Assembly: GCA_038244055.1 (NCBI GenBank)
Contig: JBBRTW010000116.1
Location: forward strand, 1 to 16,471
DNA length: 16,471 nt
Direction: 5' to 3'
Source of the DNA: DASPKW01 sp038244055
GTDB taxonomy: Bacteria; Planctomycetota; Phycisphaerae; Tepidisphaerales; Tepidisphaeraceae
In this document: positions 1 to 6,897 of the stretch, one piece after another
Layout of the letters: each line of letters begins with the position of its first letter
How positions within the stretch are numbered: position 1 is the stretch's first letter
Notes under the pieces: generated by a model
Databases searched by the model: none
The model's input: the letters and a program-made list of their open reading frames with translations, nothing else
Told to the model about the DNA's origin: nothing
Position numbers and translations under genes: made by a program

Positions 1-363
1 GGGGAGATTGTGTCTGCTCTTTAGGTGGGTACATCGTCAACTTCGGCTGAGGCCCGCAAGGCGGGCGCGGACATCGAACAGCGGAGCCGCCGGCTCATTG
101 GCGGAATCTGGAACTCCGGCCCTCATCAGAGGCTTTTTCGCGCCGCCAAAAGGTGGGAGCGGCGCTGGAAAAGCAGAATCGCAATGCTGGGCGGTCGACG
201 CGCCCGGGTATGTATGGACGTCTGTTTCATCGGCGGAGACAGGGGGGCCCTTTAGCTCGGAGGGATGGATGAATGCGATGTGAAGCGGACCACCGAGCCT
301 TGCCGGGCCACGCGATTTGCGGTCAAATTCGCGAATTCGCCACAGAGGCGCGGAGGTGGAGAC
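1..363. other. No gene assigned; GC-rich leader region
   Basis: No convincing protein is visible here. Frame 1 reads a short tail GEIVSAL and stops at 22-24, so an upstream gene may end there, but seven residues cannot prove it. A GTG-initiated frame runs from 25 to 255 (76 codons, Arg-rich) with no recognisable motif, and I do not call it. Two small hairpins are visible: GCCCGC/GCGGGC around an AAG loop at 52-66, and GAGCCG/CGGCTC at 84-96. A purine-rich stretch near 338-356 (starting CCACAGAGGCGCGGAGG) resembles the CAGAGRCGC-type repeat seen again at 3939. The region may be repeat-derived or a decayed gene. Confidence 0.4.
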
Positions 364-435
364 GGTAGAGGATTGAGGATAGAAGGTAGAAAGCCGTCAT
401 ATCCATCCTCTATCCTCTATCCTCTACACTCTACC
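364..435. repeat. Inverted AG-rich low-complexity repeat (GGATAGA type)
   Basis: The left arm (364-393) is built from GGTAGAG and GAGGATAGA units. The right arm (401-435) is its approximate reverse complement, with TCTATCC units, so the segment can fold into a long imperfect hairpin. It ends about 25 bases before the ribosome binding site of the next gene and may lie in its 5' leader. Related GGATAGAG strings occur at 3978-4000 and 15248-15270. Confidence 0.7.
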
Positions 436-473
436 CGCGCACTTCTTTGATTTCCTTCCGGAGGATCCCGATC

Positions 474-1601
474 ATGGCCATCCGAATCGCAATCGCATCG
501 CTCGTCTGCTTTGCATTGGCGTCGATCTCGTCGGCGGCCGATAAATTCTCGCCCGTCACCCTCGAAATCGGCGCGACCGCGCCGGATTTCAATCTGCCCG
601 GTGTCGACGGGAAGAATTATTCGCTGAAGGATTTCGCGGGCGCCAAGGTGCTGCTGGTGATCTTCACGACCAACCACTGCCCCACCGCCCAGGCCTACGA
701 GCAGAGGATTATCGACCTCAATAAAGATTACAAGGACAAAGGCGTCGCCCTGGTCGCGATCAGCCCGAACGACCCCGTGGCCGTGCGCCTCGATGAGATG
801 GGGTACACCGAGTATTCGGATGATTTTGAATCGATGAAAGCCCGCGCCCGAGATCGCGGCTTTACCTTCCCCTATCTCTACGATGGCGAGACCCAGTCCG
901 TCGCCAAGGCGTATGGCTGCCAGGCCACGCCGCATGTGTTCATCTTCGATGACCAGCGAAAACTGCGCTACACCGGCCGAATCGATGATGGCGAAGTCCG
1001 GCCGCCCACCAGCTTCGATACTCGCAACGCGCTCGATGCCCTGGTTGCGGGAAAGCCCGTGCCAGTCGAGAAGACCAAGATTTTCGGCTGCTCGACCAAA
1101 TGGGCCATTAAGAAGGAAGACGCGAAAAAGTCGGTCGAGAAATGGGATGCCGAGCCGGTGGAACTGGCGGAAATCGATCTCGACGCAGTCAAGAAGCTGG
1201 CCGCCAACGATGGAAAAAAACTCCGCCTGGTGAACGTCTGGGCCACCTGGTGCGCTCCATGTACGGCCGAGTTGCCGGAGATGGTCACCATGAACCGCAT
1301 GTACCGCAAACGCGATTTCGAGATGTTTACGATCAGCCTGGATGAAGCGGCCCGGAAGGACCGCGCCCTCGAAAAACTCAAGGAGCTGAAGGTGGCCGTC
1401 AACAACACCATCTTCAAAGGCGACCGCGATAAGATGATGGAAGCGCTGGATTCCAAATGGGAAGGCCCCGTCCCCCACACGCTTTTAATCGCGCCCGGCG
1501 GCAAGGTGATCTACAGGCACACGGGCGAGATTGACCCGCTGGAGGTCAAGAAGGCGATTGTCGGCTCTCTTGGCCGAACTTACGGGCCGGACCACAAGTG
1601 A
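474..1601 (+). CDS. Exported tandem redoxin: peroxiredoxin-like plus TlpA-like thioredoxin domains
   Basis: A 375-residue protein probably involved in thiol-disulfide exchange outside the cytoplasm. Residues 1-22 form a signal peptide ending in SSAADK. Residues about 30-195 look like the AhpC/TSA peroxiredoxin-like family, with a single Cys69 in NHCPTAQ, an ISPND strand near 96-100 and a cis-Pro segment CQATPHVF at 149-156. A conserved-looking FGCSTKW lies at 205-210. Residues about 235-370 form a second thioredoxin fold with WCAPC at 259-263 (Cys260/Cys263) and a VPHTLL cis-Pro segment near 333. The ATG at 474 was chosen because GGAGG at 460-464 lies 9 bases upstream; an in-frame TTG at 447 has no such support. 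A LolA-like gene follows after 67 bases on the same strand. The domain calls are firm; the physiological partner is unknown. Confidence 0.9.
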   Translation: MAIRIAIASLVCFALASISSAADKFSPVTLEIGATAPDFNLPGVDGKNYSLKDFAGAKVLLVIFTTNHCPTAQAYEQRIIDLNKDYKDKGVALVAISPNDPVAVRLDEMGYTEYSDDFESMKARARDRGFTFPYLYDGETQSVAKAYGCQATPHVFIFDDQRKLRYTGRIDDGEVRPPTSFDTRNALDALVAGKPVPVEKTKIFGCSTKWAIKKEDAKKSVEKWDAEPVELAEIDLDAVKKLAANDGKKLRLVNVWATWCAPCTAELPEMVTMNRMYRKRDFEMFTISLDEAARKDRALEKLKELKVAVNNTIFKGDRDKMMEALDSKWEGPVPHTLLIAPGGKVIYRHTGEIDPLEVKKAIVGSLGRTYGPDHK

Positions 1602-1668
1602 CCGCAGGCGGTGCCCGAAATCTAACGCCCGCCTTGCCCGCGGGTCTATTCATTGTACAAGGATGTCT

Positions 1669-2451
1669 ATGAAGCCGACCGCTGCATTTTTGATGTTGAT
1701 ATCGCTGCTGCTGATGCTGATGTGCGGTGTCGCCTGCGCCGATCTGGCCGCGCTGGACAAGGGCGCGGATGTGGATGCGGTACTCGATGCGCTCGATGCG
1801 CGGGGGAAGAATCTCAAGGATTTCTCGGCCGATGTGAAGCTGACCTCGACCAGCATGCGCGATGGAACGGCCACCGAGCAACTCGGCAAGGCGGTCTATC
1901 AGGATCGGCAGGGCGCGAGCCGGATCAAAGTCAGTTTCGACACCAAATCCACCATCGATGGCAACGATAAAAAAACCACGCAAAAGCAGCGGATGGACTA
2001 CAAGCTTGAAGACGGTTGGCTGACCGACCGCGATTATCAGAAGAAACTCGAAGTCCGCCGGCAGGTCATCAGGCCGGGACAGAAGATGAACCTGCTCAAA
2101 CTCGGCGAAGGCCCGTTCCCGCTGCCGATCGGCCAGCCAAAAGCGGAGGTCAAAAAGCAATTTGAAGTCGCAAAGCTGGAAACGACCCAGGACGATCCAA
2201 AGAACGCGATCCACCTGGAATTCAAGCCCAAGCCCGGTTCGCAATTTGCAAAGCGATTCAACAAGATCGATTTCTTTGTCGACCGGGACACGCATTTCCC
2301 ATCCCGCATCATTACCGATGAAAAGCCCGACACATCGCGCACGACCGACCTGACCAACCTCAAGATCAACGCCGGCCTCGATGAAGGCGCATTCACCCTC
2401 CCCGACATCGAAAAGGAAGGCTGGAACCGGCGGGAAGAGCCGTTTCAGTAG
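1669..2451 (+). CDS. Exported LolA-like (outer-membrane lipoprotein-sorting-like) protein
   Basis: A 260-residue protein with a strongly hydrophobic signal peptide (residues 1-24, Leu/Met-rich) and a likely cleavage after the CGVACA region. The mature part begins with a helical stretch (VDAVLDALDARGKNLKDF) followed by alternating beta-rich segments, as in the LolA/LppX fold: an SADVKLTSTS strand, a YQDRQGASRIKVSF strand, and later ATQ-type and DRDTHFPSRI strands. The family binds lipidated or hydrophobic cargo in the periplasm. Cargo transfer is inferred from the fold only. AAGGA at 1659-1663 lies 5 bases before the ATG at 1669; an in-frame ATG at 1663 overlaps that site and is less likely. 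The upstream redoxin gene is 67 bases away, so co-transcription is plausible. The gene ends just before the palindromic repeat at 2487. Confidence 0.65.
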   Translation: MKPTAAFLMLISLLLMLMCGVACADLAALDKGADVDAVLDALDARGKNLKDFSADVKLTSTSMRDGTATEQLGKAVYQDRQGASRIKVSFDTKSTIDGNDKKTTQKQRMDYKLEDGWLTDRDYQKKLEVRRQVIRPGQKMNLLKLGEGPFPLPIGQPKAEVKKQFEVAKLETTQDDPKNAIHLEFKPKPGSQFAKRFNKIDFFVDRDTHFPSRIITDEKPDTSRTTDLTNLKINAGLDEGAFTLPDIEKEGWNRREEPFQ

Positions 2452-2486
2452 TCGGCCGGTGCCAATAGAAGGCCGCGCGCGTTTCC

Positions 2487-2594
2487 GTCATGTTGAGCGT
2501 AGCGAAACATCTTGCCTGCACTTTACAGGCCTGCCTCCCGAGGCGAACGGGCCGCGAGGCGCAAGCAAGATCCTTCGGAGTACCTCAGGATGAC
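2487..2594. repeat. Palindromic dispersed repeat, copy 1
   Basis: A 108-base element. Its left arm (2487-2515) starts GTCATGTTGAG and ends ATCTTGC. Its right arm (2565-2594) is, when reverse complemented, GTCATCCTGAG...GGATCTTGC. Each arm can also fold on itself: ATGTT pairs with AACAT in the left arm, and ATCCT with AGGAT in the right arm. It sits between two convergent genes, so it could also stop transcription from both sides. A second copy lies at 15979-16104. Confidence 0.85.
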
Positions 2595-2664
2595 GGAGGG
2601 GTACCTCATGGTGACGGAGTTGTGGTGGCGGCCCGAGAATGACTGCCTGCCATTGCCTCTCCGC

Positions 2665-3915
2665 CTAATCCGCCGCCGCCACTTTCCTCGGCCGCTGCTT
2701 CTTCACCGACTTGGCCAGCAGCGCGTTCTCCAGATTCCGCATCGCCTGCCGCAGGCGCTGCTCATTTTCCACCAGCGCGATTCGCACGAAAGCCTCGCCA
2801 TTCTCGCCAAACGCCCGGCCTGGCGCGAGCGCCACCTTCGCGTCATCCATCATCCGCAAACAGAAATCGAGCGTGCTCTGTCCCTTGAGATGCTCGGCGC
2901 TGATCTTGGCCCACACGAACATGCTCGCCCGCGGCCGGTCGTAGCTCCAGCCCAGGCGGTCCAGACCGCGGCAGACTTCATCGCGCCGTTTGGCGTAGAC
3001 CTTGGCCTGCTCGTCGGCCGCCTCGCCGCACTCGCGCATCGCGATCACACTGGCGATCTGGATCGGCGCGAAATGCCCGTAATCGTAGTATCCCTTGATC
3101 GTCGCCAGCGCCTTGATCATGTCGGCGTTGCCGCAGGCAAAGCCCACGCGCCACCCGGCCATGTTGTAGGTCTTCGACATGGTCGTGAACTCCACGCCCA
3201 GTTCCTTCGACCCGGCCGCCGACAGGAATGACGGCGCTTTGTACCCATCGAAGCAAACCTCGCCGTAAGCGAAGTCGGAAATGATCATCACACCCCGCCG
3301 CCGGCACATCGCGATGGCCCGATCCCAGAACGTGCCATCATCGATCGTCATGCTGGTTGGGTTGTGCGGAAAGTTGAGGATGAGCAGCTTGGGCGTCGGA
3401 TAGAGCCCTTCCATCATGTGCTCGATGCGATCTAGGAAGGCCTGGTCGTTCCCCAGCGGAACTCGAATCACGCTCGCCCCCGCCATCGCCACCGCGTACA
3501 CATGCGCGGGGAAAGCCGGATCGGGAACGATGGCCGTATCCCCCGAGCCCAGCAGTGCCAGGCACATATGACTGAACCCTTCCTTCGAGCCGATGGTGGC
3601 GATCACTTCGGTCTCGGGATCGAGTTCGACGCCGTACTTCTTCTTGTATTTCCGCGCGACTTCCTTGCGCAGGCCGGCGATGCCATTGTGAACCGAGTAG
3701 CGATGATTGCGCGGATCGAGCGCTGCCTCGGCCAGTTTATCCACCACGACCTTCGGGGTCGGATCGGTTGGATTGCCCATGCCCAGGTCGATGATATCGA
3801 CCCCGGCCACGCGCTTGTCGTACTTGGTCTTGTTGATTCGCGCGAAAAGATACGGAGGCAGACGCGCGATTCGGGTGGAAGGTTCGATCTTGAAAGGGGG
3901 ATTGGGAGTGCTCAT
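2665..3915 (-). CDS. AlaC/LL-DAP-type pyridoxal-phosphate aminotransferase
   Basis: A 416-residue fold-type I aminotransferase of class I/II, closest in sequence character to E. coli AlaC (glutamate-pyruvate aminotransferase) and its relatives. The N-terminal part has RIARLPPYLF (15-24) and DLGMGNPTDPTP (43-54), typical of this group. ATIGSKEG at 107-113 forms the phosphate-binding turn. NFPHNPT at 181-187 carries Asn185, DFAYGEV at 214-220 carries the pyridine-nitrogen Asp214 and Tyr217, and MSKTYNMAGWR at 246-256 carries the Schiff-base Lys248. An FVRIALVE motif near the C terminus holds the substrate-carboxylate Arg. Length is normal for the family. The ATG at 3915 starts exactly where homology begins; no clear Shine-Dalgarno is visible. 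It is probably alanine-forming, but related enzymes use aspartate or diaminopimelate, so substrate is not fixed. Confidence 0.9.
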   Translation of the reverse strand: MSTPNPPFKIEPSTRIARLPPYLFARINKTKYDKRVAGVDIIDLGMGNPTDPTPKVVVDKLAEAALDPRNHRYSVHNGIAGLRKEVARKYKKKYGVELDPETEVIATIGSKEGFSHMCLALLGSGDTAIVPDPAFPAHVYAVAMAGASVIRVPLGNDQAFLDRIEHMMEGLYPTPKLLILNFPHNPTSMTIDDGTFWDRAIAMCRRRGVMIISDFAYGEVCFDGYKAPSFLSAAGSKELGVEFTTMSKTYNMAGWRVGFACGNADMIKALATIKGYYDYGHFAPIQIASVIAMRECGEAADEQAKVYAKRRDEVCRGLDRLGWSYDRPRASMFVWAKISAEHLKGQSTLDFCLRMMDDAKVALAPGRAFGENGEAFVRIALVENEQRLRQAMRNLENALLAKSVKKQRPRKVAAAD

Positions 3916-3938
3916 GATTGTTTTCGGAATAAGAATAA

Positions 3939-4101
3939 ACCGCAGAGACGCAAAGACGCAGAGAGGATGGACAAGTATGGAGGATAGAGGATCGAGGATG
4001 GAAATGAAAAGGCCGGGCCGCTCGATCCAGGCGTGTTTGCGCACGTCCGAACCCTAATCCCAATGCTCTTTCCAACCTCAGTGCCTCGGTGATTCCGCGG
4101 C
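3939..4101. repeat. Composite low-complexity inverted repeat (CAGAGACGC / GGATAGAGGAT type)
   Basis: The left end (3939-3966) is a run of CGCAGAGACGCAAAGACGCA units. The right end (4076-4100) reads CCTCAGTGCCTCGGTGATT and, reverse complemented, resembles the left end. Between them lies GAGGATAGAGGATCGAGG at about 3977-3996. The element fills the gap between the aminotransferase start and the 3' end of the parvulin gene. The left end lies 24 bases upstream of the aminotransferase ATG, so it may contribute to that gene's leader or promoter. Confidence 0.6.
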
Positions 4102-4142
4102 AAATGGAATGCGAATTGATGGTGTATTGCCGGAATTCGGAG

Positions 4143-5423
4143 CTACTTATTGAGGTCCGCCGCGCCTGGGGCGGACGGGGTAGCCGGCGGCCGTTCACCG
4201 GCGGGCGGGGGCTGCGGAGCCTTGGGGGCCGTGTCGCCGGGTGGGGTTACCGTCGGCGCGGTTCCGGCCGGCGCGGTCGTCGCCTTAGGCTGTGTCGTCG
4301 CGGCCGCGGCGCGGTCCAGAATATCCTGCCGCACATCCTTGGCCGCCTTCTGCTGCTCGGCCAGCTTGGCTTCGAACTGCCGGCGAAGCACGGGGTCTTC
4401 AATCACCATCGCACTTCGCGCCATCCCCGCCAATTGCCCGCGCAACGCGTTGATCCCCTGGTCGACGAGCTTCTCGTAGAGTTCCGCCCGGAGGCGAACC
4501 TTCACATCATCGAACTTGACCACCTTGGGCTCGATCTTCCTATCCAGCTTGAGAATGTGATAGGCGTTATCGCCCTGGACGGGATCGGAGATTTCCCCCT
4601 CCTTGGCAGTAAAAGCCCATTCGCGAAAGCCATCGGGGATTTTACCCAGTCCATCCGGCCAGATCGTGGACTGCCGCGAGATCGGCGGCAACTCGCCCCC
4701 CAGCGGCGCGGTGCGCGGGTTCTGGCTCATCACGCGGGCGACTTCCTCAAATTTCTCGCCGGCCGCGATCCGCCGCTGCACCGCCAGCGCTTCCTGCGGA
4801 TTGGCGCACTGAATATGGCGAATGATGACTGTCTGCCCATAAACCGCGTTGAATGCTTCCTTGACGTTCTCTTCGGTGATGCGATCCTTGAGCTGCGGCT
4901 CGGCGATCTTGCGCAAAATCGCGTTGGTCTCGATGACCATGTCGAACTCGCCCCGGCTCACCCCATTGCGCGCCAGCAACTGATCCAGCAGGGCCGGATA
5001 GTCTTTCTTATCCGCATCCTTGAAACCGGTCTGGAAGGTGCGATCCATCTCCGCATCGACATCGGCCGGCGTGACTTGGATATTCTTCTTCTCCGCCTCC
5101 TGCCGCGCCAGGTGAAGTTGCACCTCGAAAAGAAGCACCTTCAGTCCATAACCTTCGATCAGCGGCTTCTGAAGCTCCGCCATCGAGATCGGCTTGCCAT
5201 TCACCCGCGCCACGACCCTGTCCGAAGGCATCTCGGCCGCTGTCAGGGGCTGGCTCATCTGCGCCGGCCGGGTTTCATCGGCCATCGGCTGCCTGATCAC
5301 CGGCGTTGCATTGGCCGATGGCGCGGCGTCTGATTGGAGCGCGCCCTGGGGCGCAGTGGCGGTCGTCGCGGCGCATCCGCCCAATAGGGATAACAGCAGA
5401 AAATGGCCTGAAAATCGGTTCAC
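4143..5423 (-). CDS. Parvulin-type peptidyl-prolyl isomerase lipoprotein (SurA/PrsA-like)
   Basis: A 426-residue predicted lipoprotein. The N terminus carries a lipobox, LGGC at 14-17, so Cys17 should be lipidated. It is followed by an Ala/Pro-rich linker to about residue 65. Residues about 70-195 are helical and resemble the SurA N-terminal chaperone region (ARVNGKPISMAELQ at 72-85). A rotamase domain follows at about 196-298: IIRHIQC, GEKFEEVARVMSQ, LGGELPPISR, then FTAKEGEISDPVQGDNAYHI. A helical segment comes next, then a disordered Pro/Ala/Thr-rich tail from about 370 to the end. The family folds exported proteins at the membrane. The start is GTG (5421-5423), supported by GAGGAG 8 bases upstream (5432-5437). 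The desaturase gene ends 136 bases upstream on the same strand. Confidence 0.9.
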   Translation of the reverse strand: MNRFSGHFLLLSLLGGCAATTATAPQGALQSDAAPSANATPVIRQPMADETRPAQMSQPLTAAEMPSDRVVARVNGKPISMAELQKPLIEGYGLKVLLFEVQLHLARQEAEKKNIQVTPADVDAEMDRTFQTGFKDADKKDYPALLDQLLARNGVSRGEFDMVIETNAILRKIAEPQLKDRITEENVKEAFNAVYGQTVIIRHIQCANPQEALAVQRRIAAGEKFEEVARVMSQNPRTAPLGGELPPISRQSTIWPDGLGKIPDGFREWAFTAKEGEISDPVQGDNAYHILKLDRKIEPKVVKFDDVKVRLRAELYEKLVDQGINALRGQLAGMARSAMVIEDPVLRRQFEAKLAEQQKAAKDVRQDILDRAAAATTQPKATTAPAGTAPTVTPPGDTAPKAPQPPPAGERPPATPSAPGAADLNK

Positions 5424-5437
5424 CTTGGGGTCTCCTC

Positions 5438-5452
5438 AAAGGGCAATGCGAG
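5438..5452 (-). promoter_or_regulatory. 15-base leader motif shared with the desaturase gene
   Basis: Read on the minus strand this is CTCGCATTGCCCTTT, directly in front of the GAGGAG ribosome binding site of the parvulin gene. The same 15 bases with one change (CTCACATTGCCCTTT) lie in the desaturase leader at 6709-6723. Function is unknown: it could be a shared leader signal or a small repeat. Confidence 0.3.
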
Positions 5453-5559
5453 AGGAGGAAGTATCGGCTTGAGGGGTGGGTGAAGTCAAGGTGGACTGAG
5501 AAGCGGTCTGTACCCGGCGAAAATTGAGGTCAAATCGTGAAATCGGACGGCCGACCAGA

Positions 5560-6648
5560 TCAGCCCGGCTTGCCCTCAGCCCTTGCGGGGCTCTGGCCAA
5601 ACGGTGCCGATGACTGCTCTGTCGCCGCGACCGGCTCAGCGGCCGGGGCCGCCGAATACGGGACGAGGGCGTTGGCGCTGGCGTCCCAGAGCTTGAGGCG
5701 CAGGCAGCGGTAAATGTCGGCCGGGGAGAGCGAGGTCGTCCCCGGCGATTGCAACTCCGGCAGGGCGTTCATGGCTTCGGGCAGTCGGTAGAAGGGGATG
5801 TGGTGGTTCAGGTGGTGGACGTGGTGGTAGCCGATGTTCCCGGTGAACCAGTGCATGATCGGATTCATGCGGATGTAGCTGGAGGATTTGAGGGCGGCCG
5901 TGACGTAATCCCACTCCGCGCGGGGCTGGAGAATCACGCCGGGGTAATTGTGCTGGGCATAGAAAAGATACGCCCCCAGGCAGGCCGCGATGGCCGAGGG
6001 GATGAGAATGGTCATCAGCATGGCGACCGGCCCGAAGAAGATCCAGATGGCGGCCACCAGCGCGGCGTGAGCGACAATCGCCACGGCCGAGTCCCAATGC
6101 TCGCGCGGCTTGATGAACAGCGAGCGGATGCACATGCCGTAGAAGAAGATGGTCAGATACCCCGCCAGCATGGTCAGCGGGTGCCGCGAGACCCCGTACA
6201 GGAGCTTCTGCGCCCGCCCGGCCTTGGCGTAGTTCTCGGTGGTCATGATCGGGAAGGAGCCGATATCCGCGCCGAGGATCTTGGCCGTATTACGATGATG
6301 ATGATTATGAGAGCGGTTCCAGATGCTGGGCGGATTGAGCGTCAGAATGCCGTAAATCCACATGAACCCCTTGGCGAAGCGCGAGCCGATGAGGATCGTG
6401 CCATGTTGATGGTCGTGGTAGAGGATAAACAGGCGGACCATCACCAGCCCGGCCAGGATGCTGGAAAGGATGCGGATCGGCCAGATCAGCGGAAGCGCCG
6501 CGCCCGTGATGGCCAGGGCGAACACCAGCACGGTTGAAATCAGGATATACCAGCTTTTGAGCGGCTGTTCGTGGGCAAACGCCTTGCTGGCGATGATCAA
6601 CTGCCTGCCCCACGAACGGGTGGATGGGGAAGTTGGAGGTGTGGTCAT
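5560..6648 (-). CDS. Membrane fatty acid desaturase, di-iron type
   Basis: A 362-residue integral membrane enzyme predicted to introduce a double bond into an acyl chain using oxygen and a di-iron centre. Three histidine boxes are present: HDHQH at 78-82, HNHHH at 114-118, and HHVHH at 275-279, the last followed by NHHIPFYRLP. A further His233 lies in AQHNYPG. Hydrophobic stretches lie at about 33-75, 90-105, 158-180 and 186-232, matching four membrane spans with the boxes on the cytoplasmic face. The C-terminal 40 residues are Ala/Pro-rich and probably disordered. The ATG at 6648 was preferred to upstream in-frame starts because a promoter-like pair at 6743-6771 lies over those; no clear Shine-Dalgarno is visible. 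Position specificity cannot be read from sequence. No electron donor gene is adjacent. Confidence 0.9.
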   Translation of the reverse strand: MTTPPTSPSTRSWGRQLIIASKAFAHEQPLKSWYILISTVLVFALAITGAALPLIWPIRILSSILAGLVMVRLFILYHDHQHGTILIGSRFAKGFMWIYGILTLNPPSIWNRSHNHHHRNTAKILGADIGSFPIMTTENYAKAGRAQKLLYGVSRHPLTMLAGYLTIFFYGMCIRSLFIKPREHWDSAVAIVAHAALVAAIWIFFGPVAMLMTILIPSAIAACLGAYLFYAQHNYPGVILQPRAEWDYVTAALKSSSYIRMNPIMHWFTGNIGYHHVHHLNHHIPFYRLPEAMNALPELQSPGTTSLSPADIYRCLRLKLWDASANALVPYSAAPAAEPVAATEQSSAPFGQSPARAEGKPG

Positions 6649-6708
6649 AGTCAGGATTGGAGTTGATTCGACGGCGATGACGTGCTCATTTCGCGGAAGA
6701 GGCCGCTG

Positions 6709-6723
6709 AAAGGGCAATGTGAG
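6709..6723 (-). promoter_or_regulatory. 15-base leader motif shared with the parvulin gene
   Basis: The minus strand reads CTCACATTGCCCTTT, 60 bases upstream of the desaturase start codon. It matches the motif at 5438-5452 in 14 of 15 positions. It lies downstream of the predicted transcription start, so it would be in the transcript. Confidence 0.3.
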
Positions 6724-6742
6724 GATAGACGACTCTGCACCC

Positions 6743-6771
6743 ATCTTATGCGTGAAGGAATTATTCACCAA
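6743..6771 (-). promoter_or_regulatory. Candidate sigma-70-like promoter of the desaturase
   Basis: On the minus strand, TTGGTG (6766-6771) and TAAGAT (6743-6748) are separated by exactly 17 bases, in the most AT-rich stretch of this gap. The -35 is a weak match. The predicted transcript would start near 6736 and have a leader of roughly 88 bases. Confidence 0.35.
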
Positions 6772-6897
6772 CCAAAAATCACTGATTTTCGCATGACCTT
6801 TATCGTGGGGGCACGGAGGGCTGATTGGGATGGTGTGAAGATTGAAGAGGCAATCATGGGTCAGATGCCCTTACTGCCTCACCGTTCCGCCTCAACC

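Noticed and set aside
25..255. GTG-initiated 76-codon frame at the window start
   Set aside because: Arg-rich, no motif, no convincing ribosome site, and the stretch contains small hairpins typical of non-coding sequence.
417..1478. Long minus-strand open frame (353 codons)
   Set aside because: It lies opposite the redoxin gene, and its His/Gly/Arg/Asp-rich composition is that of an antisense shadow in GC-rich DNA.
4089..5333. Long plus-strand open frame (414 codons)
   Set aside because: Antisense to the parvulin gene, which has a lipobox, domain motifs and a good ribosome site.
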